A stretch of DNA of 64,000 nt from Myxococcota bacterium (GTDB lineage: Bacteria > Myxococcota_A > UBA9160 > UBA4427), in NCBI GenBank assembly GCA_041389495.1, contig JAWKRT010000004.1:1-64000 (forward strand), in the 5' to 3' direction. Below the pieces are notes generated by a model. That model searched no databases. It had not been told where the DNA came from and worked only from the letters and a program-made list of their open reading frames with translations. Positions 25,193 to 33,971 of the stretch are shown here, piece by piece. The first letter of the stretch is position 1; each line of letters opens with the position of its first letter. The position numbers were made by a program, and so were the translations under genes.

Positions 25193-25975
25193 ATGTCCGA
25201 GCCCGAGCCCGTGCTGCTCGTCGAGCGACGCGATGCGACGTCGCTCGTCACGCTCCACCGCCCCGATGCGCGCAACGCGCTCTCGATCGCCCTGCAGGAG
25301 GCGCTGATCGCGGCGTTCCGCGACGCCGCGCGCGACGACGCCGTCGCGGCCGTCGTGCTCACCGGCGCCGGCAAGGCCTTCTGCGCCGGCTTCGACCTGA
25401 AGGAGCTCTCGAGCGGGCGGGGCGGTGGCGACGGAGCGGGGAGGCAGAACGAGCTCGCGGCCGCGATCGCCGAGTGCCCGAAGCCCGTGATCGGCGCGAT
25501 CAACGGCTTCGCGATCACGGGCGGGTTCGAGCTCGCGCTCGCGTGCGACCTGCTCGTCGCGTCGACCGAGGCGCGCTTCGCGGACACGCACACGCGCGTC
25601 GGCATGGTGCCGGGCTGGGGGCTCTCGCAGCGCCTTCCGCGGCTCGTCGGCATCCACCGCGCGAAGGAGCTCTCGCTGACGGGCAACTTCCTCGACGCCG
25701 CGACGGCCGAGCGCTGGGGGCTCGTGAACCGCGTCGTCGCGCCCGAGGCGCTGATTCCGACGTGCCTGGCGCTCGCGGCCGACATGGCCTCGTGCGTCGC
25801 GGCCGCGAACCGCGAGACGAAGCGCCTGATCGACGAGGGGTTCGCGATGCCGTTCGGCGACGCGATGCCGTTCGAGAACCGCGCCGCGACCGACTGGGCG
25901 CGCCGCGTCTCGGGCGAGGCGATCGGCGCGCGCCGCGAAGGCGTCCTCGAGCGCGGGCGACGGCAGGGAAGCTAG
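25193..25975 (+). CDS. crotonase (enoyl-CoA hydratase/isomerase family)
   Basis: A 260-residue crotonase, starting at the ATG behind GAGGAG. It has GAGKAFCAGFDLKEL and NGFAITGGFELALACD, then FADTHTRVGMVPGWGLSQRLPR. As in the 21854 paralogue, the first catalytic P-E is T-H and the second glutamate is not seen, so plain hydratase activity is doubtful. It is a single-gene unit between a divergent SDR and a convergent ligase. Confidence 0.87.
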   Translation: MSEPEPVLLVERRDATSLVTLHRPDARNALSIALQEALIAAFRDAARDDAVAAVVLTGAGKAFCAGFDLKELSSGRGGGDGAGRQNELAAAIAECPKPVIGAINGFAITGGFELALACDLLVASTEARFADTHTRVGMVPGWGLSQRLPRLVGIHRAKELSLTGNFLDAATAERWGLVNRVVAPEALIPTCLALAADMASCVAAANRETKRLIDEGFAMPFGDAMPFENRAATDWARRVSGEAIGARREGVLERGRRQGS

Positions 25976-25980
25976 GCGAG

Positions 25981-25999
25981 GCGCCGCCCGCGGCGGCGC
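25981..25999. terminator. 8-bp hairpin between convergent genes
   Basis: GCGCCGCC, the loop CGC, then GGCGGCGC lie between the crotonase stop (25975) and the convergent ligase stop (26010). It has the same trinucleotide-loop design as the hairpins at 6377 and 15698. Confidence 0.4.
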
Positions 26000-26009
26000 G
26001 GCCCGCGCG

Positions 26010-27539
26010 TCAGATGCGCTCGTCGCGACCGGCCCAGTAGCGCTCCTTCAGCCGGCGCACGTAGAGCTTCCCGGACGGGTGGCGCGGCAGCTCGCGCTCG
26101 AAGTCGACCGAGCGCGGGAGCTTGTAGCGGGCCAGGCGCTCGGCGGCGAAGGCGACGATCTCCCGCTCGAGGTCGGGCGAGGGCGCGAAGCCCGGCGCGA
26201 GCTCGACGGCCGCCTTCACGCTCTCGCCCCACTCGTCGTCCGGCACGCCGAAGACCGCGACGTCGGCGACGGCCGGGTGCGCGACGAGCACCTGCTCGAT
26301 CTCGGCCGGGTAGATGTTCACGCCGCCCGAGATGATCATGTTCGACTTGCGATCGGCGAGGAAGACGTAGCCGTCGGCGTCGACCGAGCCCATGTCGCCG
26401 AGCGTGAAGACGTGCGGGGCGGGGATCGCCTCGGCCGTCTTCGCCGGATCGCCGTGATAGGCGAAGGGCTGCGCGTGGCGCTCGTCGCGCGCGAAGAGCG
26501 TGCCCACCTCGCCGGGCGGGAGGCGCCGGCCGTCGTCGTCGGCGGCCCAGATCTCGAACATCGGGAGCGCGCGGCCGACGGAGCCCGGGTGCGCGAGCCA
26601 GTCGTCGGCGTGGATGAGCGTCTGCACGCCGCCCTCGGTGCCGCCCCAGTACTCGGTGAGGATCGGCCCCCACCAGTCGATCATCGCGCGCTTCGTCGCC
26701 GGCGAGATCGGCGCGGCGCCGTGCAGCACGCGGTCGAGCGCCGGCCGGCGCGAGCGCGCGCGCACGTCGTCGGGCAGGCGCAGGAGGCGCACGAACATCG
26801 TCGGGACGAGGTGCGAGTGGCGGACCTCGCGCTCGTCGACGATCTCGAGGAACGCGCGCTCGTCCCAGCGCGGCATGACGATCGCGGGCGCGCCCGTCTG
26901 CATCTCGTAGATCGCCATCATGAGTGGCGACGAGTGGTAGAGCGGGCCGGTGACGAGGTGCGGGCCGCCGCCGTCGAGCCCGATGCGCCGCGCGTAGGCC
27001 GCCTGCGCGTCGAGCGCGGCGCCGAGCTGCGGCGGGCGCGCGCGCTTCACGCCCTTCGGTCGGCCCGTCGTGCCGCTCGTGTAGATCATGTTGCCGCCCG
27101 CCGGGCCGTCGAGCGACGGCGGCGCGTCGGAGGCCGCGTCGAGCCAGGCGTCGAGCTCGTCGCCGGCGACGAGCACGCGCGCGCCCGTGCCCGCGAGCGC
27201 GCGCCGCGCGACGTCGGCGTGCGCGACGTCGGCGAACACCGCCTTCGCGCCGCAGTCGCGCGCGACGTACTCGACCTCGGCCGGTGCGAGGTGCCAGTTG
27301 ATCGGCGTCACCCACACGCCCGCGGCGATGCCGGCGAGCACGGCCTCGATGCCTTCCTCGCGGTTGTGCATCAGCACCGCGATCGCGTCGTCGGCGGCGA
27401 GCCCGAGGTCGTCGCGCAGGCCGTTCGCGAAGCGCGCGACGCGGTCCTCGAGCCCGGCCCACGTGCGCGTGCGCGCGCCGTCGTCGAGGGCGAGCGCGTG
27501 CGGGTCGGTCGCGGTGCGCGGGAAGAGCGTGCGGCGCAT
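26010..27539 (-). CDS. AMP-forming acyl-CoA synthetase
   Basis: A 509-residue ANL ligase. It has the ATP loop NMIYTSGTTGRPKGVKRAR, EYWGGTEGG, the LGDMGSVDADGYVFLADRK hinge and HPSGKLYVRRLKERYW carrying the terminal lysine. The overall pattern resembles the FadD19/FadD4-like branch that often activates bulky substrates such as steroid side chains (inferred). It lies downstream of the TonB-receptor gene with a 77-base gap, on the same strand as the LuxR regulator, suggesting uptake followed by activation. Confidence 0.88.
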   Translation of the reverse strand: MRRTLFPRTATDPHALALDDGARTRTWAGLEDRVARFANGLRDDLGLAADDAIAVLMHNREEGIEAVLAGIAAGVWVTPINWHLAPAEVEYVARDCGAKAVFADVAHADVARRALAGTGARVLVAGDELDAWLDAASDAPPSLDGPAGGNMIYTSGTTGRPKGVKRARPPQLGAALDAQAAYARRIGLDGGGPHLVTGPLYHSSPLMMAIYEMQTGAPAIVMPRWDERAFLEIVDEREVRHSHLVPTMFVRLLRLPDDVRARSRRPALDRVLHGAAPISPATKRAMIDWWGPILTEYWGGTEGGVQTLIHADDWLAHPGSVGRALPMFEIWAADDDGRRLPPGEVGTLFARDERHAQPFAYHGDPAKTAEAIPAPHVFTLGDMGSVDADGYVFLADRKSNMIISGGVNIYPAEIEQVLVAHPAVADVAVFGVPDDEWGESVKAAVELAPGFAPSPDLEREIVAFAAERLARYKLPRSVDFERELPRHPSGKLYVRRLKERYWAGRDERI

Positions 27540-27616
27540 CGCGGCGTTGTCGCAGGCCGCGCGCGCGCGCGCAAGCCCCGGTCGCCGTCCGGAGCCGCGG
27601 GCGGGCGCGCCCCGCG

Positions 27617-29779
27617 TCAGTACCGCAGCGCGAGCTCGGCGCCGAAGGTGCGCGGCGGCGACCAGAAGAAGACGTTCCCGAGCTGTCCGTCGAGGCGCAC
27701 GTTGCTCTGCGCGTAGAGCGTGTCGCCGAGGTTGCGCCCGAAGACCGCGACCTCGAACCCGCCGTCCGGGGTCGCGAAGGCGAGCCGCGCGTTCCAGACG
27801 TCGAAGGCGGGCTGCCGCGCGAGCCGGTCCTCGAACAGGTCGAAGAACATCGCCGACTGCCAGCGGTACTCGACGAGGGCCTCGATCTCGCCCGGGCCCG
27901 CGGCGCAGGTCGCGACGGCCGCCGCGCGCAGCGAGAGCTTCGGCGCCTTCGGCATGCGCTGGCCGTCCAGGATCGGCGAGGCCGTCGCATCGTTCGGGTT
28001 CGGCGCGACGAGCCGGTCGAAGGTCGCGTCGAGATAGGCGACGGACGAGTCGACGCGCAGCCACGGCGCGAGCTCGGCCTGCGAGTCGAGCTCGAAGCCC
28101 CAGATCGTCGCCTTGCCGGCGTTGCGCACGAGGGGGAATGGAATCGTCGACGGCGGCGGGGCGAGCACCTGCAGCTGGATGTCGTCGTAGTCGTAGTAGA
28201 AGGCCGCGGCGCGCGCGTGGACGCGGTCGCCGAGCAGCGCGGCGCGCGCGCCGACCTCGTAGGCCCAGAGCGTCTCGGGCGCGAACGGCGACGTCTGCGG
28301 CACGGTCGTGTTGTACCCGCCCGCCTTGAAGCCTCGCTCCGCGGAGGCGTAGACGAGCGCGTCGTCGCCGAGCTCGAGCTCGAGGGCGACGCGCGGCGTC
28401 CACTCGTCCCAGCGGCTCGATCGCTCGAAGCGCGCGATCGGCGCGCCGTTCAGGCGCTCCGCGTAGCGGATGCGGCGCTCCTCGTCGCTGTAGCGCACGC
28501 CGGCCGAGAGGTGGAGCGGCCCTGCGACGCGCGCGCGCGCGCTCGCGAAGACGCCGAGCGCGCGCGTGTCGACGTGGCCCATCGGCTCGTCGCGCGTCGC
28601 GTTCGCGATGCGCACGTCGAGCGCCTGGAACGCGTCCTCGTCGAGATGGAACACGCCCGCCAGCCATTCGACGCGGTCGCCGAGCTCGCCGCGCGCGACG
28701 AGCTCCTGGCTCCACGCCACCGACCGCTCGCGCGGGAAGTTCGCGAGGAACGGCAGCTCGGTGCCGTCGAGGTCGAGCGCCTCGCGCATCCGCTCGCCGC
28801 GCACGGCCGTCAGGCTCTCGACGGTCACCGGCCCCGCGTCGATCTCGAGACGCAGCGCGCCACCGTAGAGCTCGAGCCGGGCTTCGGGGTGCACGTCGAG
28901 GAGCACGCGCCGCGCGTCGCCCGGCACCGTGCCGCCGAGGGCGACGGCTGGCGATCCCGAGAACGGACGGCGGAGCTTCGGCGTGAGGCCGCGCGTGCTC
29001 TCGTCGAGCGCGTAGTCGCCGGAGAGCGAGACCCGCACGGCGCCGTCGCCGACCGTGCCGAGGCGCGCGCGCACGACGGAGTAGTCGACCGCGTCGAGAT
29101 CGTCTTCCGGCCCGAACCGGTTCTCGGCGAAGCCGCCGCTCACGCCGCGCGCCCCGGCGACGCGCAGCGCGAACGCGTCGCCCGCCACGGGCACGTTCAC
29201 GACGCCGCTCGACTCGAAGGCGCCGAAGCTCCCGCCGCGCGCGCCGCCCTCGACGTGGAAGCCGCGCTCGGGCGCGCGCGTGAGGACGTGGATCGCACCG
29301 CCCGTCGCGTTGCGTCCCCACTCGGTGCCGCGCGGCCCCTTCGCGACCTCGACGCGCTCCACGTCGACGAGCTGGAAGAGGGCGCCGGCGGGTCGCGGCT
29401 GGTAGACGCCGTCGACGAAGACGGCGACCGCGGAGTCGGCCCCGGCGCTGATGAGGTCGCTCCCCACGCCGCGCACGTACGGCTGCGCGAAGATCGAGTT
29501 CGTCGTGAGGACGAGGCCCGGGACGAGCGCAGGCAGGTCGAGCGTGCTCGCGACGCCCGCCGCGCGCAGCGCCTCGCCGGAGTAGGCGGACAGCGAGCCC
29601 GGCGCCTTCGCGAGCTCGGTCGGGTGGCGCTCGCTCACGACGAGCCGCTCGATCGGGCGATCGTCGGTGCCGACGTCGGCGCTCCCGTCGGCGCGCGCAG
29701 CGGCGAGCGGGAGGAGGACGGTGACGAGCAGGGCGGCGACGGGCAGGGCCGTGCGCGAGGCGCACCGGTCGGGCGTCAT
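27617..29779 (-). CDS. TonB-dependent outer-membrane receptor
   Basis: A 720-residue receptor with a signal peptide (about 1-30), a TonB-box-like ERLVVSERHP segment, a plug domain (about 50-165, with VRGVGSD, VERVEVAKGPRGTEWGRNATGG) and a 22-strand barrel ending in LALRY. It would bring a large or poorly soluble substrate across the outer membrane. It lies between a LuxR regulator and an acyl-CoA ligase and close to the divergent ipdA operon, so a steroid or bile-salt-like ligand is a reasonable guess. It also proves a Gram-negative envelope. ATG 29779 follows GAGGAA. Confidence 0.92.
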   Translation of the reverse strand: MTPDRCASRTALPVAALLVTVLLPLAAARADGSADVGTDDRPIERLVVSERHPTELAKAPGSLSAYSGEALRAAGVASTLDLPALVPGLVLTTNSIFAQPYVRGVGSDLISAGADSAVAVFVDGVYQPRPAGALFQLVDVERVEVAKGPRGTEWGRNATGGAIHVLTRAPERGFHVEGGARGGSFGAFESSGVVNVPVAGDAFALRVAGARGVSGGFAENRFGPEDDLDAVDYSVVRARLGTVGDGAVRVSLSGDYALDESTRGLTPKLRRPFSGSPAVALGGTVPGDARRVLLDVHPEARLELYGGALRLEIDAGPVTVESLTAVRGERMREALDLDGTELPFLANFPRERSVAWSQELVARGELGDRVEWLAGVFHLDEDAFQALDVRIANATRDEPMGHVDTRALGVFASARARVAGPLHLSAGVRYSDEERRIRYAERLNGAPIARFERSSRWDEWTPRVALELELGDDALVYASAERGFKAGGYNTTVPQTSPFAPETLWAYEVGARAALLGDRVHARAAAFYYDYDDIQLQVLAPPPSTIPFPLVRNAGKATIWGFELDSQAELAPWLRVDSSVAYLDATFDRLVAPNPNDATASPILDGQRMPKAPKLSLRAAAVATCAAGPGEIEALVEYRWQSAMFFDLFEDRLARQPAFDVWNARLAFATPDGGFEVAVFGRNLGDTLYAQSNVRLDGQLGNVFFWSPPRTFGAELALRY

Positions 29780-29841
29780 GGATTCCTCGGGGACGGGGTG
29801 GATGCGGGTAGGCAGACGTCGAGGCCCGGACGCGGCCGCGC

Positions 29842-31002
29842 CTAACCTCCCCCGCGCCCTCGCAGCGCGTGGGCACCGGCGACGAGCTTGCGGATCAGCT
29901 CGCCTTGCCGCCGCGCCCCTGTCTTCTCGAACACGCGTCGCAGACGTGTGCGCGCCGTCTCCTTGGTGATGGAAAGGGCGTCGGCCGACTCGTCGAGCGA
30001 ATGCCCGGTCGCGAGCGCGGCGGCGAGGCGCGCCTCGGCCGGAGTCAGGCCGTAGAGCGCAGCGAGATGGGCGCTCGGCTCGATCGGGCCGCGGCTCGGG
30101 TCGTGGATGACGACGGCGGCGCCGGCGCGCGAGGCGAGGGCGCGCCCGGCGGTGGCGGACGCGAGCGGGGAGACGAAGAGCTCGAACGCCGGGGCGCCGG
30201 AGGGGCGCGCGACGCGGAAGCTGCCGCCGGCGCCGAGGGATTCGCCGCGGCTCGTCGCGACCGCGCCCGCGATCGCCGCGCCGAGCGCGCGGCGCGTGCG
30301 GCCATCCGCGCACCAGAGCTCGCCGTCGCGCACGTCGAGGCCGTCGCCCTGCCCGAAGAGTGCGTGCGCGCCGCGGTTCGCGAACGCGACGCGCGCGCGC
30401 TCGTCGACGATCGCGATCGGTGTCGCGAGCGCATCGAGCGCGGCGAGCCAGCGCGCCTCCCGTGCGCGCGCGGCCTCGAGCTGCTGCCAGAGCCGCCGCG
30501 CGTTCACGAGGTGCGGCGCCAGGATGTCGAGCAGCTCGACCGCGAGCGGCGGCACGTCCGGCATGTCGACGAAGCGCGACACGAGGAAGCACGAGACGAG
30601 CTCGGGCCCCTCGGTCTCGAGGACGACGGCGTGGTTGGGCCCGAACGTCATGCCGTGCCGCTCGACGCCGTCGCAGATGATCGCGAGGCCTTCGAGCTGC
30701 GTGTCGGTCGCGGAGCGGGTGAGCGACTCACCGCTCCAGACGGTGCCCGTGGGCAGCCCGCGCACGCAGTCCCAGACGGGATCGACGGTGTGGTAGTACG
30801 CGGCGTACTCGTCGTTCCACGCCGCGTCCATCCCGCCGAGGTGCGCGTTCACCTCGCCCGTCCGCGTCGAGCGGAGCGAGAAGATGCAGGGCGTGGCGAG
30901 CGTGCGCGTCCACGCGTCGGCGAAGCGCTCGAGCCCGTTCTCGAGCGCGGCGCCGTCGTACAGGGTCTCGAGCAGCGAGAGAGCGGTCGAGCGCGCGTCC
31001 AC
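29842..31002 (-). CDS. LuxR-family transcriptional regulator
   Basis: A 386-residue regulator. Residues 1-180 form an unassigned sensor part (LETLYDGAALENGLERFADAW...), followed by a PAS-like segment (about 185-300, IAIVDERARVAFANRGAHALF). A C-terminal LuxR HTH has LTPAEARLAAALATGHSLDE and ITKETARTRLRRVFEKTGA. I chose the GTG at 31002 because GGTGGGAGGA precedes it with good spacing; an ATG at 31038 is the alternative. It is divergent from ipdA across 265 bases and is the only DNA-binding regulator in the window, so it may control the TonB receptor, the ligase or the ipd genes. Confidence 0.87.
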   Translation of the reverse strand: MDARSTALSLLETLYDGAALENGLERFADAWTRTLATPCIFSLRSTRTGEVNAHLGGMDAAWNDEYAAYYHTVDPVWDCVRGLPTGTVWSGESLTRSATDTQLEGLAIICDGVERHGMTFGPNHAVVLETEGPELVSCFLVSRFVDMPDVPPLAVELLDILAPHLVNARRLWQQLEAARAREARWLAALDALATPIAIVDERARVAFANRGAHALFGQGDGLDVRDGELWCADGRTRRALGAAIAGAVATSRGESLGAGGSFRVARPSGAPAFELFVSPLASATAGRALASRAGAAVVIHDPSRGPIEPSAHLAALYGLTPAEARLAAALATGHSLDESADALSITKETARTRLRRVFEKTGARRQGELIRKLVAGAHALRGRGGG

Positions 31003-31105
31003 GTCGCGTCCTCCCACCCGGCGGCGGCAGTATGCCATGCGGGCGGGCCGGTCTCGCGGCCCGCGAGCGAGGCGGCGCGCGGGGCGGGAGTCGCGCGCGG
31101 GCGCG

Positions 31106-31134
31106 TTTACAGAGACGGTGCGTCTCGATACTCT
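31106..31134 (+). promoter_or_regulatory. candidate ipdA promoter with a palindrome in the spacer
   Basis: TTTACA and TACTCT are separated by 17 bases, and the spacer is nearly filled by GAGACG-GTG-CGTCTC (31112-31126), a perfect inverted repeat with a 3-base centre. An operator there would block RNA polymerase directly. It does not match the KstR2 operator I recall (A-N-CAAG-N2-CTTG-N-T), so a different regulator is implied. A related half-site lies at 13863-13877. Confidence 0.5.
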
Positions 31135-31267
31135 CCCAGCCTTCGCGCGGCCGGCCGACGGGCGGCCGCGCGCTCCGGACCGGAACCGATCCGTCCCGCG
31201 ACCCGCCTCGAGCGGGCGGCCCCCGTCGGGCCGCGCGGCGAGCGGCGCGAGCGAGGGTGCACTTCGG

Positions 31268-32116
31268 ATGGACAAGCGGACGACGATCGCGGCCGCGGTG
31301 GACGAGCTGCGCGACGGGATGACCGTCGGCATCGGCGGCTGGGGCTCGCGGCGCAAGCCGATGGCGATCGTGCGCGAGATCCTGCGCCGGCCGCTGCGCG
31401 ATCTCACGATCGTGTCGTACGGCGGGCCGGACGTCGGGCTGCTGTGCAAGACCGGCCAGGCGAAGAAGGTCGTGTACGGGTTCGTGTCGCTCGACTCGAT
31501 CCCGCTCGAGCCGCACTTCCGCAACGCGCGCCAGCAGGGGACGATCGAGGCGCGCGAGCTCGACGAGGGCATGTTCCAGTGGGGCCTGTACGCGGCCGCG
31601 CTGCGCCTGCCGTTCCTGCCGACGCGCGCCGGGCTCGGCAGCGACGTGATGCGCATCAACCCCGAGCTGCGCACCGTCGTGTCGCCCTACGAGGACGGCG
31701 AGGAGCTGGTCGCGATGCCGGCCCTCGAGCTCGACGTCGCCTACGTGCACATGAACCGCGCCGACGTCCATGGCAACGCGCAGTTCCTCGGGCCCGACCG
31801 CTTCTTCGATCAGCTCTACTGCATGGCCGCGAAGCGCGCCTTCGTGACGTGCGAGAAAGTCGTCGACACGAAGCAGCTGCTCGACGAGGGCGGGCCGCTC
31901 ACGCTCGAGATCAACCGCTCGATGGTGCACGGCGTCGTCGAGACGCCCGGCGGTGCGCACTTCACCGAGTGCCCGCCCGACTACGAACGCGACGAGGCCT
32001 TCCAGAAGGAGTACGCGGCGACCGCGAAGGACGACGCGGCCTGGGAGGCGTTCCGGGAGAAGTACCTCGCGTGCGAGAGCGAGGAGGCCTACCAGGAGGC
32101 GGTGCGGGCGCGATGA
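31268..32116 (+). CDS. ipdA: IpdA, CoA-transferase-fold ring hydrolase alpha subunit
   Basis: A 282-residue protein. It matches M. tuberculosis IpdA along its length: GIGGWGSRRKPMAIVREILR, VSYGGPDVGLLC, YGFVSLDSIP, EARELDEGM, LPTRAGLGSDV, VETPGGAHFTECPPDY. IpdAB has a class I CoA-transferase fold but hydrolyses a C-C bond of COCHEA-CoA, opening the last (D) ring in steroid degradation. It is the first gene of the ipdABC-echA20-fadA6 operon, and its stop overlaps the ipdB start (ATGA). It acts in the cytoplasm. The assignment is strong by motif recall but not by search. Confidence 0.92.
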   Translation: MDKRTTIAAAVDELRDGMTVGIGGWGSRRKPMAIVREILRRPLRDLTIVSYGGPDVGLLCKTGQAKKVVYGFVSLDSIPLEPHFRNARQQGTIEARELDEGMFQWGLYAAALRLPFLPTRAGLGSDVMRINPELRTVVSPYEDGEELVAMPALELDVAYVHMNRADVHGNAQFLGPDRFFDQLYCMAAKRAFVTCEKVVDTKQLLDEGGPLTLEINRSMVHGVVETPGGAHFTECPPDYERDEAFQKEYAATAKDDAAWEAFREKYLACESEEAYQEAVRAR

Positions 32117-32871
32117 GCGACATCACGAGAGCCGACGTGTGCGCCGTCGCGATCGCCGAGACGTTCCGCGGCGACGGCGAGATCCTCGCGAGCCCGATCG
32201 GCACGCTGCCGCAGATCGGCGCGAAGCTCGCGCGCCGCACCTTCGAGCCCGACCTGCTCATGACGGACGGCGTCGCCTACCTGCGCGCCGACACCGCGCC
32301 GCTCGGCGCGCCCGCCGCCGAGCCCGTCGTCGAGGGCATGATGAACTACCGCTTCGTGTTCGACACGCTGTGGTGGGGCCGGCGGCACGTGATGATGGGC
32401 GCGACGCAGGTCGACCGGTACGGCAACCAGAACATCGCGTGCATCGGCGACCCGGCGAAGCCGAAGGCGCAGCTGCTCGGCATGCGCGGCGCCCCGGGCA
32501 ACACGATCAACCACACGACGAGCTACTGGGTGCCGAACCACGGCCCGAAGGTCTTCGTCGCGAAGGTCGACGTCGTCTCGGGCGTCGGGTACGACCGCGC
32601 GCAGAAGCTCCACCCGCGCTCGCGCCGCTTCCACGAGATCCGCCGCGTCGTGTCGAACCTCGGCGTCTTCGACTTCGAGACGGAGGATCGGCGCATGCGC
32701 CTGCGCTCCGTGCACCCGGGCGTCGCGGTCGACGAGGTCGTGGCCGCGACGGGCTTCGAGCTCGTCGTCCCGGCCGACGTGCCGGAGTCGCGCCTGCCCA
32801 CGGCCGACGAGCTCGCCATCCTGCGCGAGCTCGACCCGAAGCAGCTCGGCACGCGCGAAGTGCCGGGCTAG
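32113..32871 (+). CDS. ipdB: IpdB, CoA-transferase-fold ring hydrolase beta subunit
   Basis: A 252-residue protein matching IpdB: ADVCAVAIAETFRGDGEI, WGRRHVMMGATQVDRYGNQN, RGAPGNTINHTTSYWVPNH, DVVSGVGYD and RVVSNLGVFDFE. It forms the heteromer with IpdA. Translation is coupled to ipdA by an ATGA overlap, which helps equal production. The C-terminal LPTADELAILRELDPK also matches the family. It is followed after 20 bases by ipdC. Confidence 0.92.
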   Translation: MSDITRADVCAVAIAETFRGDGEILASPIGTLPQIGAKLARRTFEPDLLMTDGVAYLRADTAPLGAPAAEPVVEGMMNYRFVFDTLWWGRRHVMMGATQVDRYGNQNIACIGDPAKPKAQLLGMRGAPGNTINHTTSYWVPNHGPKVFVAKVDVVSGVGYDRAQKLHPRSRRFHEIRRVVSNLGVFDFETEDRRMRLRSVHPGVAVDEVVAATGFELVVPADVPESRLPTADELAILRELDPKQLGTREVPG

Positions 32872-32891
32872 GCGCGGCGAGGGAAGCCCCG

Positions 32892-33971
32892 ATGCCCGCG
32901 ACGATCGCGACACCGCTCACGGACATGCTCGGCATCGACATGCCCGTCGTGCAGACGGCGATGGGCTGGGTGGCGACGCCCGAGCTCGTGGCCGCGACGT
33001 GCAACGCCGGCGGCATCGGCTTCCTCGCGACGGCGAGCCTCGTGCCGAGCGAGGTCGACGCCGCGCTGCGGCGCGTCGAGGAGCTCACGAGCCGGCCGTT
33101 CGGCGTGAACGTGCTGATGGACGCGCCGGGCGCGGACCGCATCGTCGACGCGATGATCGAGCACCGCGTCGCGGTGGCGAGCTACAACCGCGCGCCGAAC
33201 GCGGCCATGATCCAGCGGCTCAAGGACGCGGGCGCGCGCTGCATCCCGACGATCGGGCTCGCCAAGCACGCGCGCAAGGCGATCGACCTCGGCGCCGACG
33301 CCGTCGTCGTGCAGGGCAGCGAGGGCGGCGGCCACACGGGCCCGATCCCGACGTCGCTGCTCATTCCCGACGTAATCGACGCCGTGAACGGGCGCATTCC
33401 GGTGATCGCCGCAGGCGGCTTCCGCGACGGTGCGGGGCTCGTCGCCGCGCTCGCGTGGGGTGCCTCGGGCATCGCGATGGGCACGCGCTTCCTGATGACC
33501 AAGGAGAGCCCGCTCCTCCCGGCGACGGAAGAACGTTATGTGAAGGCGCAGCTCGCGGACGTCTACGTGACGACGGAGATCGACGGCCTGCCGCAGCGCT
33601 GCATCGAGAACGAGCTGCTGCGCGCGCTCCAGGGCAGCGGCCCGCTCAACAAGCTCCTGCACGCGCTCGAGACGGCGCTCGAGTACCGCAAGGCGAGCGG
33701 CGCATCGATCCTCGAGATCCTCCGCTCGGGCCTCGCGATGAAGCGCAGCCAGGGGCTCACGTGGTCGCAGGTGCTGATGGCCGCGAACGCGCCCATGCTC
33801 GCGAAGCGCGCGATGGTCGACGGCGACCCGAAGCGCGGCTACCTGCCGAGCGGGCAGGTCGCGGGCCTGATCGAGGACCGACCGACGGTCGCCGAGCTGA
33901 TGGATCGCATCCGCCGCGAAGCGCTCGCGCGCCTCGACGCGCTCGCCGCGCTGCGCGCCCAAGGAGACTGA
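32892..33971 (+). CDS. ipdC: IpdC, flavin-dependent HIP-CoA-pathway oxidoreductase
   Basis: A 359-residue TIM-barrel flavoprotein of the nitronate-monooxygenase-like family. VVQTAMGWVATPELVAATCN, GFLATASL, FGVNVLMD, VVVQGSEGGGHTGPIPTSLL, AGGFRDGAGLVAALAWGA and GLTWSQVLMAANAPML match IpdC (Rv3553) of the KstR2 regulon, which acts on 5-hydroxy-HIP-CoA early in C/D-ring degradation. Its stop abuts the echA20-like ATG with no gap. Generic nitronate monooxygenase annotations should not override the operon context. Confidence 0.88.
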   Translation: MPATIATPLTDMLGIDMPVVQTAMGWVATPELVAATCNAGGIGFLATASLVPSEVDAALRRVEELTSRPFGVNVLMDAPGADRIVDAMIEHRVAVASYNRAPNAAMIQRLKDAGARCIPTIGLAKHARKAIDLGADAVVVQGSEGGGHTGPIPTSLLIPDVIDAVNGRIPVIAAGGFRDGAGLVAALAWGASGIAMGTRFLMTKESPLLPATEERYVKAQLADVYVTTEIDGLPQRCIENELLRALQGSGPLNKLLHALETALEYRKASGASILEILRSGLAMKRSQGLTWSQVLMAANAPMLAKRAMVDGDPKRGYLPSGQVAGLIEDRPTVAELMDRIRREALARLDALAALRAQGD

